Source of the DNA: Lachnospiraceae bacterium
GTDB lineage: Bacteria; Bacillota; Clostridia; Lachnospirales; Lachnospiraceae
Length of the DNA stretch: 13,038 nt
Assembly: GCA_020860745.1 (NCBI GenBank)
Contig: JAJBTR010000381.1
Coordinates: forward strand, 1-13,038
Direction of reading: 5' to 3'
The position numbers were made by a program, and so were the translations under genes. Position 1 is the stretch's first letter, and every line of letters begins with the position of its first letter. This document shows, piece after piece, positions 12,882-13,038 of the stretch. The notes beneath the pieces are model-generated. The model was not told the DNA's origin and did not search any database. It worked only from the letters and a program-made list of their open reading frames with translations.

Positions 12882-13038
12882 TGAAAGATACCATGTTATG
12901 TTATTCTACTACGGAATAGAAATAGTTGTATTCGGAATAATCAGATTATGGGTTCGTGCGGGTATTCTAATCGGGAATCATATCTTTACGGGACAGGGAA
13001 GCCAAATAAGTCAAACATAAATTAGTATATCATGAATC
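12882..13038. other. Upstream flank without recognisable gene
   Basis: This AT-rich end of the window has no credible gene. A 53-codon plus-strand frame beginning at 12859 overlaps the modA promoter and has no ribosome-binding site, so it is not called. Confidence 0.5.

Noticed and set aside
12859..13020. Small plus-strand frame at the right end
   Set aside because: No ribosome-binding site, overlaps the strong modA promoter, and no recognisable protein.

Overview
The window is a molybdenum uptake and molybdenum cofactor (Moco) biosynthesis locus. It most likely comes from an anaerobic Firmicute of the Clostridia, probably Lachnospiraceae. Support for this is strong Gram-positive ribosome-binding sites (AAGGAGG/AGGAGG types), a ModA lipoprotein with an acidic Ser/Glu linker after its lipobox, the MOSC-MogA and MoeA-MobB fusions, and a MoeA-like protein with a Cys-rich tail. 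The genus is an inference from family resemblance.

Layout. Positions 1-264 are AT-rich and hold hairpins and promoter-like sequence. A plus-strand HigBA-type toxin-antitoxin pair follows (265-962). Everything else is on the minus strand and reads right to left: modA (12757-11792), modB, modC (molybdate ABC importer); moaC, moaA (GTP to cyclic pyranopterin monophosphate); a MOSC-MogA fusion (adenylylation of molybdopterin); a MoeA-MobB fusion (molybdate insertion, plus a GTPase adaptor); a single-domain ModE-like repressor; a MoeA-like molybdopterin-binding protein with a Cys tail; and mobA (nucleotide transfer to Moco). MPT synthase (MoaD/MoaE) and MoeB are absent and must lie elsewhere if the pathway is complete.

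Regulation. modA has a clear sigma-A promoter (TTGACA, 17 bp, TAAAAT). Directly downstream of its -10 is a perfect 10-bp inverted repeat with a 6-bp spacer that closely resembles the ModE operator. The ModE-like gene in the same cluster has only the DNA-binding domain. A perfect stem-loop with T-runs on both sides lies between modA and modB and should reduce expression of the membrane and ATPase genes relative to the binding protein.

Oddities. (1) moeA has an in-frame amber codon at codon 30 behind an intact start and ribosome-binding site. (2) modC carries five 42-bp tandem repeats inside its C-terminal domain, the MoeA-MobB linker carries 24-bp tandem repeats, and MobA, MobB and MoaA carry low-complexity insertions, so five of the ten Moco/Mod domains are expanded in a similar way. 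(3) The 638-bp gap before moeA and other intergenic gaps hold structured repeat-like elements, some shared between gaps. One long stem keeps its pairing only on the minus-strand RNA.
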